Made by a program: the position numbers and the translations under genes
Origin: Planctomycetota bacterium
GTDB lineage: Bacteria; Planctomycetota; GCA-002687715; DRQF01
Assembly: GCA_024275615.1 (NCBI GenBank)
Contig: JAJRYU010000540.1
Location: 1 to 6,749 of the forward strand
Direction: 5' to 3'
DNA: 6,749 nt
Shown here: piece after piece, positions 6,401 to 6,749 of the stretch
Position numbering within the stretch: position 1 is the first letter of the stretch
How the letters are laid out: every line of letters starts with the position of its first letter
The notes under the pieces: generated by a model
Told to the model about the DNA's origin: nothing
The model's input: only the letters and a program-made list of their open reading frames with translations
Database searches by the model: none

Positions 6401-6749
6401 ATGCAACGCATTCTTTTGAGTGTATTGGTGGTAGTGGCTGCATTCGGTCTCTTTTGGCCGACCAGCACAGCCCACAGTGCGCCACGAACAAATGATACGG
6501 AACCGCCTGCCCACTATGTGATTCGAGCTGGTCGCGTGTTTGCCCCTGGTGGCGACGTCGAAGGCTGGCTGAAGAACGCTTGGGTAGAAGTGAAGAATGG
6601 CAAGATCATTCGCGTCGGCACCAGCGAAGTGCCGAAATTTGTGCCGCTCATTGAGCGGCCTGACGCTTGGATCATGCCCGGAGTTGTATCAACAAATAGC
6701 CAGCTTTTCGTTGGGCAAGATCCGGATGGCATCGGCCCACGTTATGTGG
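6401..6749 (+). CDS. Exported amidohydrolase-fold protein, N-terminal part (paralogue 5, cut by window end)
   Basis: An open frame of 116 codons starts 11 bases after the previous stop and runs off the right edge. AGGGA (6389-6393) lies 7 bases upstream of the ATG. The N terminus is a signal peptide (MQR, hydrophobic residues 4-19, cut probably after TSTA at residue 24). Residues about 38-92 show the same N-terminal beta-sandwich, including VEVKNGKIIRVG and IERPDAWIMPG. The latter resembles paralogue 3 (VERPGW...TPG), so these two may be the closest pair. After the turn the sequence is VVSTNSQ: N99 and Q101 replace HxH, and the preceding Asp is Ser (S97). It therefore continues the pattern of lost metal ligands, although the later ligands lie outside the window. 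Confidence 0.75.
   Translation, partial: MQRILLSVLVVVAAFGLFWPTSTAHSAPRTNDTEPPAHYVIRAGRVFAPGGDVEGWLKNAWVEVKNGKIIRVGTSEVPKFVPLIERPDAWIMPGVVSTNSQLFVGQDPDGIGPRYV

Noticed and set aside
1..6749. CRISPR arrays, tRNA or rRNA genes, insertion sequences
   Set aside because: No spaced direct repeats, cloverleaf-like segments, rRNA signatures, transposase motifs or terminal inverted repeats were seen on either strand.

Overview
The window carries one strand of protein-coding genes, all on the + strand. It begins with the tail of an unrelated gene, followed by a non-coding gap of about 320 bases. After the gap comes a tightly packed run of five genes (the fifth cut off by the window end), each encoding an exported protein of the metal-dependent amidohydrolase fold (COG1228, imidazolonepropionase-like). 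Base composition is slightly GC-rich by eye. Ribosome binding sites are weak to moderate, signal peptides end in A|Q, and lysine-rich low-complexity segments occur inside or at the ends of the proteins. This style, and a tandem set of exported amidohydrolases, would suit a Planctomycetota bacterium. That is a recognition-based guess, as no rRNA or marker gene is present.

Layout: 1-252 is the C-terminal end of a highly charged protein of unknown function. 253-576 is an intergenic region with a sigma70-like promoter (TTGACA, 16-base spacer, TATCCT) whose -35 box lies inside a perfect 8-bp dyad, plus an imperfect leader hairpin just before the first gene. 577-2472, 2479-3666, 3663-4901, 4962-6389 and 6401-6749 (partial) are the five paralogues. 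Spacings are 6 bases, a 4-base ATGA overlap, 60 bases and 11 bases, which indicates one operon.

The main result is that all five paralogues keep the amidohydrolase scaffold: the N-terminal beta-sandwich, the 'PG-(L/M/V)-(I/V)-D' turn after it and, in the four complete ones, the C-terminal 'G-(x)3-KG-(x)2-A-(D/N/S)' and 'DGD/SGDP' strand motifs. Yet every one has lost the HxH metal ligands that should follow the 'PGLID' turn. The replacements are SxT, QxK, AxE, WxA and NxQ. The four complete genes have also lost the later His ligands (except one His in the first gene) and the metal-binding Asp near the C terminus. Reading frames are intact, so these look like maintained pseudoenzymes rather than decaying genes. 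The operon may make a set of exported, non-catalytic barrel proteins that act together, for example as binding or structural subunits in the periplasm or at the cell surface. The first gene also carries a roughly 190-residue insert with two lysine-rich arms around a CxxC...HHH cluster, and the fourth has a Lys/Thr repeat tail.
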